Positions 1 to 9,410 of a DNA stretch of 64,000 nucleotides are shown here, one piece after another; position 1 is the stretch's first letter; every line of letters begins with the position of its first letter. This DNA comes from Sulfitobacter guttiformis (GTDB lineage: Bacteria > Pseudomonadota > Alphaproteobacteria > Rhodobacterales > Rhodobacteraceae). Location: the NCBI RefSeq assembly GCF_003610455.1, contig NZ_RAQK01000002.1:806001-870000 (forward strand), given 5' to 3'. The translations under genes were made by a program, and so were the position numbers. The notes below the pieces were generated by a model. It was not told the DNA's origin, ran no database searches, and was given only the letters and a program-made list of their open reading frames with translations.

Positions 1-191
1 CCTTTACCGGCATGGCTGGTGCCAGTGTGCCGGTGGCCGATACACTGGCAGGATGCCGCGCCATACTGGACGGTGAGGCCGACGATTGGTCGGAAAGCTC
101 CCTCTATATGGTGGGCACGTTAGAGGATGCGCGCAAGAAAGAGGCGGCTGCAAAAACCGCTACCGCCTCGGAAAAAGAGGCAGCAACATGA
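1..191 (+). CDS. atpD: N-type F1Fo-ATPase subunit beta, C-terminal end (partial)
   Basis: The left edge cuts this gene; only the last 62 codons are present, read from base 3 to a TGA at 189-191. The visible part has the ordinary beta-subunit tail (FTG...VPVADTL...ILDGEADD), ending in a charged Ala/Lys/Glu-rich extension. Beta carries the catalytic nucleotide sites of F1, but those motifs lie outside the window. The stop overlaps the atpC start (ATGA, 188-191). Assignment rests mainly on position: in N-type ATPase operons atpD comes first and atpC second. Confidence 0.88.
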   Translation, partial: FTGMAGASVPVADTLAGCRAILDGEADDWSESSLYMVGTLEDARKKEAAAKTATASEKEAAT

Positions 192-595
192 GGCTCAGCA
201 TCGTGACACCGCTTGATATTATCGTGGATGAGACGATCCATAGTCTTCGTGCAGAAGATGCCAGCGGCAGTTTCGGCATCCTGCCCTACCATGCGCCGTT
301 CCTGACAGCACTTGCGATTTCCATAGTCAGTTGGCGTAGCGAAACGGTGGAACGGTTCTGCGCCGTGCGGGGCGGCGCGTTGACCGTGACGGGCGGCAAC
401 ATAGCGATTGCAACACGCGAAGCTGTGGTAGGTGACGATCTGGCTAAATTGGACACCGAAGTGCTCGCGCAATTTCAAGCGGATGCAGATGCCGAGCGGG
501 TCGAGCATGTGGAGACATTGCAGCTTCAAATGAACGTTATCCGCCGCATGGTCAGCCAGTTGAGCACCGGTGCAGACGCGGGGAAGTTCAGGTGA
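188..595 (+). CDS. atpC: N-type F1Fo-ATPase subunit epsilon
   Basis: 135 residues, a normal length for epsilon. The N-terminal beta-sandwich pattern is clear ([15 protein letters not shown], then [16 protein letters not shown]), followed by a short helical tail. Epsilon sits on the F1 stalk and regulates the enzyme. The ATG at 188 overlaps the atpD stop by four bases, which fixes the start; an in-frame upstream ATG at 86 lies inside atpD and is not credible. Placing epsilon directly after beta at the head of the operon is typical of the alternative N-ATPase rather than the housekeeping enzyme. Confidence 0.92.
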   Translation: MRLSIVTPLDIIVDETIHSLRAEDASGSFGILPYHAPFLTALAISIVSWRSETVERFCAVRGGALTVTGGNIAIATREAVVGDDLAKLDTEVLAQFQADADAERVEHVETLQLQMNVIRRMVSQLSTGADAGKFR

Positions 596-885
596 GGTCA
601 AAGAACAACCCCGAACCCGAAGATGACCCGCTGATCACCCAGATCCGCCTGCGTCGCGAACGGCGCGATCGCTGGCTGCGGGAGGGCGATATGTCCGTTG
701 GTCGTCGCCTCGCCCAGATTGGCGTTCTAGGCTGGATATTTGTTGCACCAACATTGGCGGGCCTGTTTCTTGGCCGCTGGATCGATGCGCGCTTGGGCAG
801 CGGTATATTCTGGAGCGCCCCGCTCATGGCAATAGGGCTTTGCCTTGGCGGCTGGACAGCATGGAAATGGATGAACGCGCGATGA
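592..885 (+). CDS. atpQ: N-ATPase accessory membrane protein AtpQ (AtpI-like)
   Basis: 97 residues starting at a GTG (592) that overlaps the atpC stop. A charged N-terminal segment is followed by two hydrophobic helices, about residues 42-62 and 72-92, with the GxxLGRWIDxRLG pattern of AtpI-like proteins. AtpQ is one of two small membrane proteins specific to N-ATPase operons. By analogy with AtpI/UncI it may assist c-ring assembly or ion handling, but its role is not established. Position between atpC and atpR supports the call. Confidence 0.85.
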   Translation: MRSKNNPEPEDDPLITQIRLRRERRDRWLREGDMSVGRRLAQIGVLGWIFVAPTLAGLFLGRWIDARLGSGIFWSAPLMAIGLCLGGWTAWKWMNAR

Positions 886-1172
886 TTGATCTGGCATCCC
901 TTCCACTATTCATTACCCTCACCGCCTGTTTTCTTAGCGGATGGCTCATCGGGTACGCGTATTTCCGCGCCCTGCGAGAGACCACAAGACTGATCGTGAA
1001 CGAGGGTAAGCCGCTTTTAGCCCTCGCTCTAACCTTGGGCCGGATTTCTCTCCTAATTGCAGGGTTTTATATCGCAGTTCTTGTCGGAGCGCTTGCCTTG
1101 CTCGCAACTCTTGGCGGGCTGCTTTGTGCCAAGACGTTGATGCTGCACCGGACGCAGAGGGGCACAATATGA
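882..1172 (+). CDS. atpR: N-ATPase accessory membrane protein AtpR
   Basis: 96 residues with three predicted membrane helices (about 5-25, 42-62 and 65-85). I chose the ATG at 882 because it overlaps the atpQ stop as ATGA; the longer in-frame start at 840 would read through atpQ. AtpR is the second small protein peculiar to N-type ATPase operons. It has been proposed to help assemble the rotor together with AtpQ. A conserved-looking R and E occur within and beside the first helices (YFRALRETTRL). Confidence 0.85.
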   Translation: MIDLASLPLFITLTACFLSGWLIGYAYFRALRETTRLIVNEGKPLLALALTLGRISLLIAGFYIAVLVGALALLATLGGLLCAKTLMLHRTQRGTI

Positions 1173-1873
1173 ATTCCCCATTGGATTCCATCCCACTGTT
1201 TTACCTTGGCCCCGTACCAATCACGCAGGCCGTTCTAACGACATGGGCGATTATGGTGATCCTTGTCACAGGGTCCTATCTACTCACGCGGCGGCTGACC
1301 TTTGTTCCGGGCAGGCGGCAGGCCACACTGGAACTCATTGTCGCTACGATGGACACCCAAATCCGCGAGACAAGCGGTGCAGCACCTGCCCCCTACCGCG
1401 GCTTTATCGGCACGCTGTTCTTGTTCATCCTCGTGGCCAACTGGGCTTCGCTGATCCCTGGGATCGAGCCGCCAACAGCACAATTGGAGACCGACGCCGC
1501 ACTTGCCGTACTCGTGTTTCTGTCTGTGATCTGGTTCGGCGTACGTGGCGCAGGTGTGGGCGGCTACCTCAGATCATTTGCTGCGCCTAATGTGATAATG
1601 ATTCCGCTCAACATGCTTGAGAGCGTCACCCGCGTTTTTTCAATGTTCGTGCGCCTTTTCGGCAATGTTATGAGCGGCGTTTTCATTATTGGCATTGTCG
1701 CCTCACTGGCGGGTCTGCTGGTACCGATCCCGCTCATGGCGCTCGATCTGCTGACCGGGCTGGTACAGGCCTATATTTTTGCTGTTCTCGCGATGGTGTT
1801 CATATCCTCCACGATCGAGGACGGTCTGCCAGAAGCCAGCGATACCAAACCCAAACCTAAAAAGGATTCCTGA
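1169..1873 (+). CDS. atpB: N-type F1Fo-ATPase subunit a
   Basis: 234 residues, multi-spanning. The signature region SMFVRLFGNVMSG carries the essential arginine (R162), which faces the c-ring carboxylate during ion transfer. The C-terminal helix has the usual QAYIFAVLAMVFI pattern. The ATG at 1169 overlaps the atpR stop as ATGA, so the longer in-frame start at 1124 is rejected. Subunit a forms the two ion half-channels. The polar tail (TKPKPKKDS) runs directly into atpE, sharing one base. Confidence 0.95.
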   Translation: MNSPLDSIPLFYLGPVPITQAVLTTWAIMVILVTGSYLLTRRLTFVPGRRQATLELIVATMDTQIRETSGAAPAPYRGFIGTLFLFILVANWASLIPGIEPPTAQLETDAALAVLVFLSVIWFGVRGAGVGGYLRSFAAPNVIMIPLNMLESVTRVFSMFVRLFGNVMSGVFIIGIVASLAGLLVPIPLMALDLLTGLVQAYIFAVLAMVFISSTIEDGLPEASDTKPKPKKDS

Positions 1874-2118
1874 TGGATTACGTCCCCCTTGCCAGCATTT
1901 TTTGTGCGGCCTTCGCAGTTGCCTTTGGCGCCATCGGCCCCGCCCTCGCCGAAGGCCGTGCTGTTGCGGCTGCAATGGATGCCATCGCACGCCAGCCAGA
2001 GGCAGCAAACACAATCTCGCGCACGCTTTTCGTGGGCCTCGCAATGATCGAGACAACTGCGATCTATTGTCTGGTAATCGCGTTGCTGCTGCTGTTCGCC
2101 AACCCGATGTTGGGCTGA
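1873..2118 (+). CDS. atpE: N-type F1Fo-ATPase subunit c (two-carboxylate type)
   Basis: 81 residues forming a helical hairpin, with the polar loop ARQPE at about 39-43. The ion-binding carboxylate is E60 in the second helix, followed by T61-T62. The first helix has E27 in PALAEG, where sodium-type c subunits usually have Gln or Glu. This two-carboxylate plus hydroxyl pattern matches N-ATPases, which are widely proposed to bind Na+. Sequence alone cannot settle Na+ versus H+. The start shares one base with the atpB stop. Confidence 0.94.
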   Translation: MDYVPLASIFCAAFAVAFGAIGPALAEGRAVAAAMDAIARQPEAANTISRTLFVGLAMIETTAIYCLVIALLLLFANPMLG

Positions 2119-2121
2119 ATT

Positions 2122-2877
2122 ATGACTATCGACTTCTGGGGCATTGGTCTGCAAGCGATAAATGTAGTGATCTTGGTTTGGCTCCTGTCACGTGTCTTCT
2201 GGCGGCCTGTCGCGGCAGCTATTACAAGCCGTCAAGACGCCGCCAAAGCGATAATTGACACGGCAACGGCAACACAGGCCAAAGCGGAGGCCGCACTTAA
2301 AGAAGCCACGGATGCCCGCGCCGGTATAGCAGATGAACGCAATGCAAAACTTGAGGCAGCGAGGGCGGAAGCGCAGGCCGCATCAAAGGAGGTGCTGGCG
2401 GATGCACGCACTAAGGCTGATGCCCTTTTGGCGACAGCAAAGACCACCCTCAACCATAACGCGAAAGCCGCAGAGGAGGCCAATGCGGCAAAGGCGTCTT
2501 GTCTGTCGCTAAAGATTGCAGCCAAGCTTTTGGAAAGATTAAACAGCTCTTCCGTGCAATCCGATTTCCTGTCGCAACTTGTCAAAGCCATCAAGAAGCT
2601 GCCCGCCAAGGATCGGGGAGCTCTTTGCACCACTCCGACGGGCGTCGAAGTTGTCACAGCCCTTGAGCCGGAGACAGATGCAAAGCGCAAGGAAATCGTA
2701 CAGGCCGTTAACGCAGCCCTCGGTGGTAACGCACAAATACGCATTGTTGTGGATCCCGATCTGATTGCCGGTGTAGAGTTGCGCAGCCCGCATTTCGTGT
2801 TGCGCAACAGCTGGCAGGCGGATCTTGTCCAGATTCAGAAGGCGATCACGCCAGAGGCGGCGAAAGATGCCGCCTGA
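2122..2877 (+). CDS. atpF: N-type F1Fo-ATPase long subunit b
   Basis: 251 residues, much longer than an ordinary b subunit (about 160). It has one N-terminal membrane helix (about 8-28), then a long Ala/Glu/Lys-rich coiled coil to about residue 130. A C-terminal globular region (about 135-245) has the feel of a delta-like domain ([29 protein letters not shown], read in two parts). No separate atpH is present, as usual in N-ATPase operons, so the long tail probably replaces delta in the peripheral stalk (inference). Confidence 0.9.
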   Translation: MTIDFWGIGLQAINVVILVWLLSRVFWRPVAAAITSRQDAAKAIIDTATATQAKAEAALKEATDARAGIADERNAKLEAARAEAQAASKEVLADARTKADALLATAKTTLNHNAKAAEEANAAKASCLSLKIAAKLLERLNSSSVQSDFLSQLVKAIKKLPAKDRGALCTTPTGVEVVTALEPETDAKRKEIVQAVNAALGGNAQIRIVVDPDLIAGVELRSPHFVLRNSWQADLVQIQKAITPEAAKDAA

Positions 2878-4420
2878 TATTTTCGACTGGGTCGCTACGA
2901 CCAACGATGCGTTACAGCGCGCAACACTCGGACCACGCGCCGAGCATCGCGGCCGCGTCGAGGAGATTGGTGACGGTGTCGCGATGGTCTCGGGCCTGCA
3001 AAATGTCCGGCTCGACGAGGTGCTGCGCTTTGAAGGCGGTCAGGTCGGCTTTGCACGTGTGCTAGATCCCGATCTGATCGGGTGTGTGCTGCTGGATGCC
3101 GCCAAGGATGTTGAGGCGGGCGACGCGGTTTTCGGCACCGGCGAGGTCATCAACGTCCCCGTAGGCGAGGCACTGCTGGGGCGTGTCCTTGATCCGCTTG
3201 GTCGTCCCATTGACGGCAAAGGGTCTGTGGATACGCAGGAATATCTGCCTATCGAGCGCCCAGCGCCTTCGATTATCGAACGTGATTTGGTGACTGAGCC
3301 GGTACAAACCGGCATCGTGGTAGTCGATACCCTTTTCGCGCTTGGGCGCGGCCAACGAGAATTGATCGTGGGTGATCATTCGACAGGCAAGACGACCTTG
3401 GCCATCGACGCTATGATAGCACAGCGAGACAGTGACATGATCTGCATTTATGTCGCGGTGGGGCAAAAAACCTCCAGTGTGCGTCGGGCCATAGACGCGT
3501 TGCAGGCGCAAGGGAACTTCGCGCGTTGCATCGTGATCGTGGCCGGATCATCAGAGGCTCCGGGGCTGCAATGGATCGCCCCCTATGCAGGCATGACCAT
3601 GGCAGAGTATTTCCGCGACAAGGGCCAGCATGCGCTGATCGTCATCGACGATCTGTCCAAACACGCCGCCACCCACCGCGAAATTGCCCTGCTCACCCGG
3701 CAGTCGCCGGGGCGCGAGGCCTATCCCGGCGATGTGTTCTACATCCATGCGCGGCTGCTGGAGCGTGCAGCCAAGTTGTCCAAAGAACGCGGCGGTGGCT
3801 CACTCACGGCGCTGCCTATCGCGGAGACTGATTCAGGCAACCTATCAGCCTACATTCCGACCAATCTGATCTCGATCACTGACGGGCAGATCGTGCTGGA
3901 TGCAGCACTCTTCCACCAAGGCCAGAAGCCTGCGGTAGATGTGGGATTAAGCGTCAGCCGCGTGGGCGGCAAGACGCAGGCGCCTGTCCTGCGCAAAGCG
4001 GTGGGTACGCTGCGGCTCGACTATGCGCAATTTTTGGAGCTTGAGGTCTTCACCCGATTTGGCGGTATGCCCGATGGCCGCGTACGCGAACAACTCACAC
4101 GCGGCGCGCGGATCAGGGAAGCGCTGCGGCAGTCCCAGCATATGCCGTTCCGACTGGCCGACGAGGTGGCACTAATGCTCGCTGTGCAGGAAGGTCTGCT
4201 TGATGCTTTGCCACTCACAGCCTTGCCGACATTTCGTGCACAGCTGGCGAAAGCATTGGACACTGACGCCGCCGCGACCCTGCGCGGCCTTACGCAAACC
4301 GGAGAGCTTGACGAGGCCATGCGCAAGGAGTTGATAGCGGCCGTCACCCGTCTTGCAAAGTCAATTGCTGGCGACACCAAGGCGTCAGATGGAAGCAACA
4401 CCGCACCGGACAGCACATGA
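2867..4420 (+). CDS. atpA: N-type F1Fo-ATPase subunit alpha
   Basis: 517 residues. The P-loop is GDHSTGKTT at 169-177, preceded by the GRGQREL motif. The residue pair HS replaces the RQ of housekeeping alpha subunits. Alpha forms the non-catalytic nucleotide sites of the F1 hexamer. The ATG at 2867 lies inside the end of atpF (11-base overlap) and gives the family start MPPDIFDWV; the in-frame start at 2825 is further inside atpF and unlikely. A Thr/Asp/Ser-rich tail overlaps atpG by four bases. Confidence 0.95.
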   Translation: MPPDIFDWVATTNDALQRATLGPRAEHRGRVEEIGDGVAMVSGLQNVRLDEVLRFEGGQVGFARVLDPDLIGCVLLDAAKDVEAGDAVFGTGEVINVPVGEALLGRVLDPLGRPIDGKGSVDTQEYLPIERPAPSIIERDLVTEPVQTGIVVVDTLFALGRGQRELIVGDHSTGKTTLAIDAMIAQRDSDMICIYVAVGQKTSSVRRAIDALQAQGNFARCIVIVAGSSEAPGLQWIAPYAGMTMAEYFRDKGQHALIVIDDLSKHAATHREIALLTRQSPGREAYPGDVFYIHARLLERAAKLSKERGGGSLTALPIAETDSGNLSAYIPTNLISITDGQIVLDAALFHQGQKPAVDVGLSVSRVGGKTQAPVLRKAVGTLRLDYAQFLELEVFTRFGGMPDGRVREQLTRGARIREALRQSQHMPFRLADEVALMLAVQEGLLDALPLTALPTFRAQLAKALDTDAAATLRGLTQTGELDEAMRKELIAAVTRLAKSIAGDTKASDGSNTAPDST

Positions 4421-5256
4421 CCGAACGGCTGGCCGATATCAGTGCGCGGATTGACGGCATCCGCCAGTTGGGCACGGTGGTGAATGCCATGAAAGGTATC
4501 GCTGCCGCCCGGGCGCATATCGCCCGCACGCAGCTGGCTGCGGTCGATAGCTATGCCGCGACCATTACATCAGCAATGTCACAGGTTCTGGGCCCCAACA
4601 TTGGCCCGATGGAAGAGCAAGGCAAAAAGGTCGAACGCAAAACCGGCCTGCTCGTATTTTGTGCCGAACAAGGATTTGCAGGTGCGTTCAGTGAACGGGT
4701 CCTCGAAAGCGTCTATGCACAAGCCGGCACGGCTTCCCTGTTCCTTGTGGGCACAAGGGGGCTGTCGGTAGCTGTGGCGCGCGGGTTGGCACCGTATTGG
4801 TCGGCGCCCCTCCCCTCCCATACTTCAGGCATCCCCAAACTTGCCGATGAGGTAACATCAACCATCTATGGTGCCATAGCGCAGGGCCGCATCGACGCGT
4901 TGGATGTTGTTTTCACCGAGCGCACATCGGGGCGTCCGGACATAGTGAGACAGCGGCTGTTTCCGATCGATTTGGCCAATCTTCCGCCTACAAGCGCAGA
5001 CCGTCCCCTGATGCAGTTGCCCGATGACATTCTGATCGCAGCGCTTAGCCAGGACTACTTTAATGCAGAAGTCTGCAAGGCCGCACTCCATGCTTTTGCC
5101 GCCGAAAACGAGGCACGGATGGAAGCAATGACATCTGCAGGCAGCCAGATCACGCGCGAACTGAAAACGTTTCAGGCCATCCTGCGCCGTGTCCGGCAAG
5201 AAGCCATTACCGCTGAGATTATCGAATTGAGTACCGGTGCGCAGGTTGCAAGGTAG
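4417..5256 (+). CDS. atpG: N-type F1Fo-ATPase subunit gamma
   Basis: 279 residues. It begins with the gamma pattern [21 protein letters not shown] and ends in a long helix with [17 protein letters not shown], which together form the rotating coiled-coil shaft. The central domain is divergent compared with housekeeping gamma, as in other N-ATPases. It is the last gene of the atpDCQRBEFAG operon and overlaps atpA as ATGA. The next gene follows after about 155 bp that contain an FNR-type box. Confidence 0.93.
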   Translation: MTERLADISARIDGIRQLGTVVNAMKGIAAARAHIARTQLAAVDSYAATITSAMSQVLGPNIGPMEEQGKKVERKTGLLVFCAEQGFAGAFSERVLESVYAQAGTASLFLVGTRGLSVAVARGLAPYWSAPLPSHTSGIPKLADEVTSTIYGAIAQGRIDALDVVFTERTSGRPDIVRQRLFPIDLANLPPTSADRPLMQLPDDILIAALSQDYFNAEVCKAALHAFAAENEARMEAMTSAGSQITRELKTFQAILRRVRQEAITAEIIELSTGAQVAR

Positions 5257-5323
5257 TCACAAGACACCCCGACTGTCGTGATGACCCATAGTAAGGAATT
5301 TATTTGGCTGGCGCAGCGTGCGG

Positions 5324-5337
5324 CTGATCCAGATCAA
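5324..5337. promoter_or_regulatory. FNR-type box upstream of phaC
   Basis: CTGATCCAGATCAA matches the TTGAT-N4-ATCAA consensus of FNR/FnrL-type regulators at 9 of 10 positions. Its centre is 5330.5. A class II site at -41.5 would put transcription start near 5372; TATGAC at 5360-5365 then falls at -12 to -7, and the 5412 start codon gets a 40-base leader. Activator identity is inferred. Confidence 0.5.
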
Positions 5338-5411
5338 CGTTTCAAAGCGGCATGGAGATTATGACATTGGAAAAGGGTGCGCGTTTCGCGGTGTCCGGTG
5401 GAGAACATATC

Positions 5412-7244
5412 ATGGCTGAGCAACTTAAGCTGATCGCATCAAAATCACACAAAGCTGTTGCATCCGCGCCCAAGACTGGGCCACAGGAAAGATCACAGGC
5501 ACCAGAGCAGCTCGAGGCGCGTCCAACGCAAGCATACGAGACGTTGGACCGCATGGCACATTCAAGCATTGCCAGGGCCACCTCCGGTCTATCACCGTCT
5601 GTACTGGGCGAGGCGTGGATGGATTGGGCTGTCCATCTGGCCACATCCCCCGGCAAGCAGATGCATCTTATGGAACAGGCAACTCGAAACGCACACACCC
5701 TCTTGGCAACAAGCCTTGGTGCCAGCACTTCAGGCACTGCGCAGGGTGTCGCTGCTACAGCAAAGCCTGACCGGCGCTTTACCAGTGAAGGCTGGCAAAA
5801 ATATCCGTTTAACGTCTGGGCGCAGGCACACCAGCAGAACTGGCAATGGTGGCAGGACGTCATGACAGACGTCCATGGCATGTCGCCAGCCCATGAGGAC
5901 CTGATGGCTTTTGTGGCGGGCACGCTGGTCGATACGACCGCACCGTCGAATTTCGCCATGACGAATCCTGATGTGATTGCTGCGACGATTGCCGAGAAGG
6001 GTCAGAATTTGATGCGCGGGGCGCAGAACCTCTCGGAGGACATCAGGCGCAGGGCGGGTGTGACACAGCCGGTGGGACCGCAGCCTTTCGAGGTCGGGCG
6101 CACCCTCGCCACCACCCCCGGCAAAGTGGTGTTCCGCAATGACCTTATCGAGTTGATCCAATACACACCTACCACTGCTAAAGTACGGCCAGAGCCGATC
6201 CTGATCGTGCCTGCATGGATCATGAAATACTATATCCTCGATCTGTCCGCACAGAATTCACTGGTTCGTTTTCTGGTGGCGCAGGGGTTCACTGTCTTTA
6301 TGATTTCATGGAAAAATCCTGATGCGTCGGACCGCGATCTGGGCATGGAAGACTACCGCAAGCTTGGTGTAATGGCTGCAACAGACGCAGTGTTAAGCAT
6401 CACCGGCGCGCCAAAACTGCACACCGTCGGATATTGTCTTGGCGGCACACTGCTCTCCATTGCAGCGGCGGCGATGGGGCGTAACGAGGACACGCGCCTT
6501 GCCTCTGTACCACTGCTCGCGGCTCAGGTTGATTTCACCGAGGCCGGTCCGCTGCGCCTGTTCATCAACGACAGCGAAGTGACGATGATCGAGGACATGA
6601 TGGCCAAGGAAGGATATCTGTCTTCCGACCAGATGGCAGGTGCATTCGCTCTGCTGCGTGCCCGCGATCTGATCTGGGCACCCGCAATCCGTGATTACCT
6701 GCTGGGCCAGCGAGGCGAGTCGTTTGATCTGATGGCATGGAACGCGGACCCCACGCGCATGCCCGCACGCATGCATTCGGAATATTTGCGCAAGTTGTTT
6801 CTCGACAATGATCTGGCCGAAGGACGCTACCTTGTTGATGGAAAAGCCATTGCCGTCTCGGATATCCGCGCCCCGATCTTTGCGGTTGGGACCGAAGACG
6901 ATCATGTGGCACCGTGGCAATCAGTCTATAAATTGCATCTGTTTGCCGATACGGATCTGACCTTTGTACTGACCAGCGGCGGGCATAATGCAGGCATCGT
7001 CTCGGAGCCCGGTCACCCGCATCGTCACTACCGTATTGCAGACACTGCAGCTGATGCGGCCTTCCGCGATCCGGCAGAATGGATGGCGGATAATGCTGCC
7101 GAAGACGGCTCGTGGTGGATCGATTTTGCAAGCTGGCTTGCAGCGCGCTCTGGTTCCGCGGTCAAACCACCGCCCATGGGAGCCGCTTCGGGTAAATATG
7201 CTGCCCTGTGCAACGCCCCCGGCACCTATGTGATGCAACGATGA
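5412..7244 (+). CDS. phaC: Class I poly(3-hydroxyalkanoate) synthase
   Basis: 610 residues from the ATG at 5412, which has GGAG seven bases upstream. In-frame ATGs at 5352 and 5361 are possible (630 or 627 residues), but they sit in the predicted promoter. It polymerises (R)-3-hydroxyacyl-CoA into storage polyester at granule surfaces. The lipase-box-like GYCLGG gives nucleophile C342; D497 (in EDDHVAPW) and H525 (in SGGHNAG) complete the triad with family spacing. The FabI-like and MaoC-PTA genes overlap downstream, so monomer supply may come from the same transcript. Confidence 0.93.
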   Translation: MAEQLKLIASKSHKAVASAPKTGPQERSQAPEQLEARPTQAYETLDRMAHSSIARATSGLSPSVLGEAWMDWAVHLATSPGKQMHLMEQATRNAHTLLATSLGASTSGTAQGVAATAKPDRRFTSEGWQKYPFNVWAQAHQQNWQWWQDVMTDVHGMSPAHEDLMAFVAGTLVDTTAPSNFAMTNPDVIAATIAEKGQNLMRGAQNLSEDIRRRAGVTQPVGPQPFEVGRTLATTPGKVVFRNDLIELIQYTPTTAKVRPEPILIVPAWIMKYYILDLSAQNSLVRFLVAQGFTVFMISWKNPDASDRDLGMEDYRKLGVMAATDAVLSITGAPKLHTVGYCLGGTLLSIAAAAMGRNEDTRLASVPLLAAQVDFTEAGPLRLFINDSEVTMIEDMMAKEGYLSSDQMAGAFALLRARDLIWAPAIRDYLLGQRGESFDLMAWNADPTRMPARMHSEYLRKLFLDNDLAEGRYLVDGKAIAVSDIRAPIFAVGTEDDHVAPWQSVYKLHLFADTDLTFVLTSGGHNAGIVSEPGHPHRHYRIADTAADAAFRDPAEWMADNAAEDGSWWIDFASWLAARSGSAVKPPPMGAASGKYAALCNAPGTYVMQR

Positions 7245-8005
7245 CGGCGCTGAAAGGCAAGGTCGTGCTGGTCGTAGGTGTGGCGAATGCTGATTCAATC
7301 GCAGCGGGGTGCGCACAAGCGTGCTCGGATGCAGGTGCCGAGGTTGTAGTGACCTATGTGAACGACACGGCGAAACCCTATGTGCAACCAGTCGCCGATA
7401 CTGTCGGGGCAAAGCTGTTTTTGCCTCTCGATGTCGAGGTCAGTGGTGAAATGGAGGCAGTTTTTGATGCGGTCAGAGACCGCTGGGGGAAGCTCGATAC
7501 CGTCGTCCACTCCATCGCTTACTGCCCTGCCAGCGATCTGCACGGGCGGGTCACGGATTGCTCGGCCAAGGGCTTTGCACAGGCTATGGATGTCTCGGTC
7601 CACTCGCTGATCCGTATGGCGCGGCTGGCTGAGCCCTTGATGACCAATGGCGGCACGATCCTGACAATGACATATTATGGCGGCGAAAAAGTGGTGGATC
7701 ATTACAATATCATGGGGCCGGTCAAGGCCGCCCTCGAGGGCACCATGCGCGCGCTTGCGGTTGAGTCGGGGCCAAAAAACATCCGCGTCAATGCGATCTC
7801 GCCGGGGCCGTTGCAGACCCGCGCAGGCTCGGGCATCGCGCATTTCGATACGCTCATCAACGCGGCCCGCCTGCGCGCCCCTGGTCAATGCCTGATCACG
7901 GTGGCGGACGTCGGCAATGTCGCAGTAATGCTCGCCAGTGATGGCGCGCGCAGCATTTCGGGCGACATTGCCTATGTTGATGGGGGTCTGCATGTCCGCG
8001 CCTGA
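7241..8005 (+). CDS. fabI: FabI-type enoyl-[acyl carrier protein] reductase (SDR)
   Basis: 254 residues. The start at 7241 overlaps the phaC stop (ATGA). It is a short-chain dehydrogenase fold protein with the FabI-type cofactor region (VVGVANADSIA) and the YxxxxxxK pair Y155/K162 in YNIMGPVK, preceded by TYYGGEKVV. Housekeeping FabI reduces trans-2-enoyl-ACP with NADH. Its location between PHB synthase and a hydratase/phosphotransacylase suggests a dedicated paralogue for acyl turnover under low oxygen, possibly on acyl-CoA (inference). Confidence 0.82.
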   Translation: MTALKGKVVLVVGVANADSIAAGCAQACSDAGAEVVVTYVNDTAKPYVQPVADTVGAKLFLPLDVEVSGEMEAVFDAVRDRWGKLDTVVHSIAYCPASDLHGRVTDCSAKGFAQAMDVSVHSLIRMARLAEPLMTNGGTILTMTYYGGEKVVDHYNIMGPVKAALEGTMRALAVESGPKNIRVNAISPGPLQTRAGSGIAHFDTLINAARLRAPGQCLITVADVGNVAVMLASDGARSISGDIAYVDGGLHVRA

Positions 8006-9410
8006 CACGACACCAGATGTAGAATACATCGAAAACCTGACATACGACGAGATTTCAATTGGCGATTGTGCTGTGTTGACACGCACACTCAAGCAGCGCG
8101 ACATTGATTTGTTCGCGGTCATGTCGGGTGATGTAAACCCCGCGCACGTCGATGCGGAATATGCTAGAACCGATATGTTCCACGGGATCATTGCCCATGG
8201 CATGTGGGGTGGCGCGCTGATCTCAACCGTGCTGGGCACACAACTGCCGGGCCCTGGCACCATTTTTGTGAACCAAAGCATCGACTTTATGGCACCTGTA
8301 ACCTTGGGCGATACGATCACCGTGCGTGTGGAGGTGACAGAAAAGCAGGCAAAAGGGCGATTGCTGCTGGCCTGCACCTGCCTGAACCAGAACGACAAAA
8401 CCGTGATTGAAGGCGTGGCACGCGTTATCGCCCCGCGCGAGAAAATCCGCCGCCCCCGCGTTATCCTGCCCGATGTGCTGATGCATGTCCCGGGCGCGCA
8501 ATATGCCCGCCTGATCGCCGCCACTGACGCGCTGGTACCGGTGCGCACCGCCGTGGTGCATCCCTGTGATCCGCTGTCCTTGACAGGCGCACTTGATGCC
8601 GCATTACAAGGAATGATCACCCCTGTTCTGGTAGGACCACAGGCAAAAATCGCTGCCGCTGCGGCGCAGGCAGGACGCAGTCTTGACGGGATCCAGATCA
8701 TCGACGCCCCCCACAGCCATGCCGCTGCTGCCGCTGCTGTCGCGCTTGCCCGCGCCGGTGAAGTGGATGCCCTCATGAAAGGCTCTCTGCACACTGATGA
8801 GCTGATGGAGGCCGTGGTCGATACAGCACTGGGCCTGCGCACAGAACGGCGGATGAGCCATATCTATGTGCTTGACGTGCCGACCTACCCCAAACCGCTG
8901 CTGATTACCGATGCGGCCATCAACATTTATCCCGACCTCGCGATCAAGCGCGATATCGTCCAGAACGCCATTAATCTCGCACTTGCCCTTGGCATTGACG
9001 TACCCAAAGTTGCGATCCTCTCGGCGGTCGAAACGGTGAACCCCCGCATCACCTCGACACTGGACGCGGCGGCGTTATGCAAAATGGCGGACAGGGGTCA
9101 GATCACCGGTGGGCTTCTGGATGGACCGCTGGCCTTCGACAATGCAATTTCTCCCGATGCCGTGGCGGCCAAGGGTATTGTTTCGAACGTCGCAGGCATC
9201 GCAGACATCCTTATTGCTCCCGACCTAGAGGCCGCAAACATGATCGCAAAACAGCTGATCTATCTGGCGCAGGCGGATGCGGCCGGGATCGTTCTGGGCG
9301 CCAGCGTGCCGATCATCCTCACCAGCCGCGCCGACAGCGCTACGTCGCGGCTCGCGTCCTGCGCACTTGCCCAACTTTTCATAAACTACCGGACATCGCC
9401 CCACCCATGA
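7992..9410 (+). CDS. MaoC-like (R)-enoyl-CoA hydratase / phosphate acyltransferase fusion
   Basis: 472 residues. The start at 7992 lies 14 bases inside the FabI gene. Residues 1 to about 150 form a hot-dog MaoC domain with the hydratase signature (SGDVNPAHVDAEYA, then FHGIIAHGM). Residues about 155-472 are a phosphate acetyl/butyryltransferase domain (DALMKGSLHTDELM, LLITDAAINIYPDL). Such fusions are annotated as bifunctional enoyl-CoA hydratase/phosphate acetyltransferase. The hydratase could supply (R)-3-hydroxyacyl-CoA to PhaC, and the second domain acyl-phosphate to the acetate kinase encoded next (inference). Confidence 0.88.
   Translation: MSAPDTTPDVEYIENLTYDEISIGDCAVLTRTLKQRDIDLFAVMSGDVNPAHVDAEYARTDMFHGIIAHGMWGGALISTVLGTQLPGPGTIFVNQSIDFMAPVTLGDTITVRVEVTEKQAKGRLLLACTCLNQNDKTVIEGVARVIAPREKIRRPRVILPDVLMHVPGAQYARLIAATDALVPVRTAVVHPCDPLSLTGALDAALQGMITPVLVGPQAKIAAAAAQAGRSLDGIQIIDAPHSHAAAAAAVALARAGEVDALMKGSLHTDELMEAVVDTALGLRTERRMSHIYVLDVPTYPKPLLITDAAINIYPDLAIKRDIVQNAINLALALGIDVPKVAILSAVETVNPRITSTLDAAALCKMADRGQITGGLLDGPLAFDNAISPDAVAAKGIVSNVAGIADILIAPDLEAANMIAKQLIYLAQADAAGIVLGASVPIILTSRADSATSRLASCALAQLFINYRTSPHP

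Noticed and set aside
7295..8842. 515-codon open frame on the minus strand
   Set aside because: It lies opposite fabI and the MaoC-PTA gene, both with clear motifs; the antisense frame is low in recognisable structure and is a product of GC-rich codon use.
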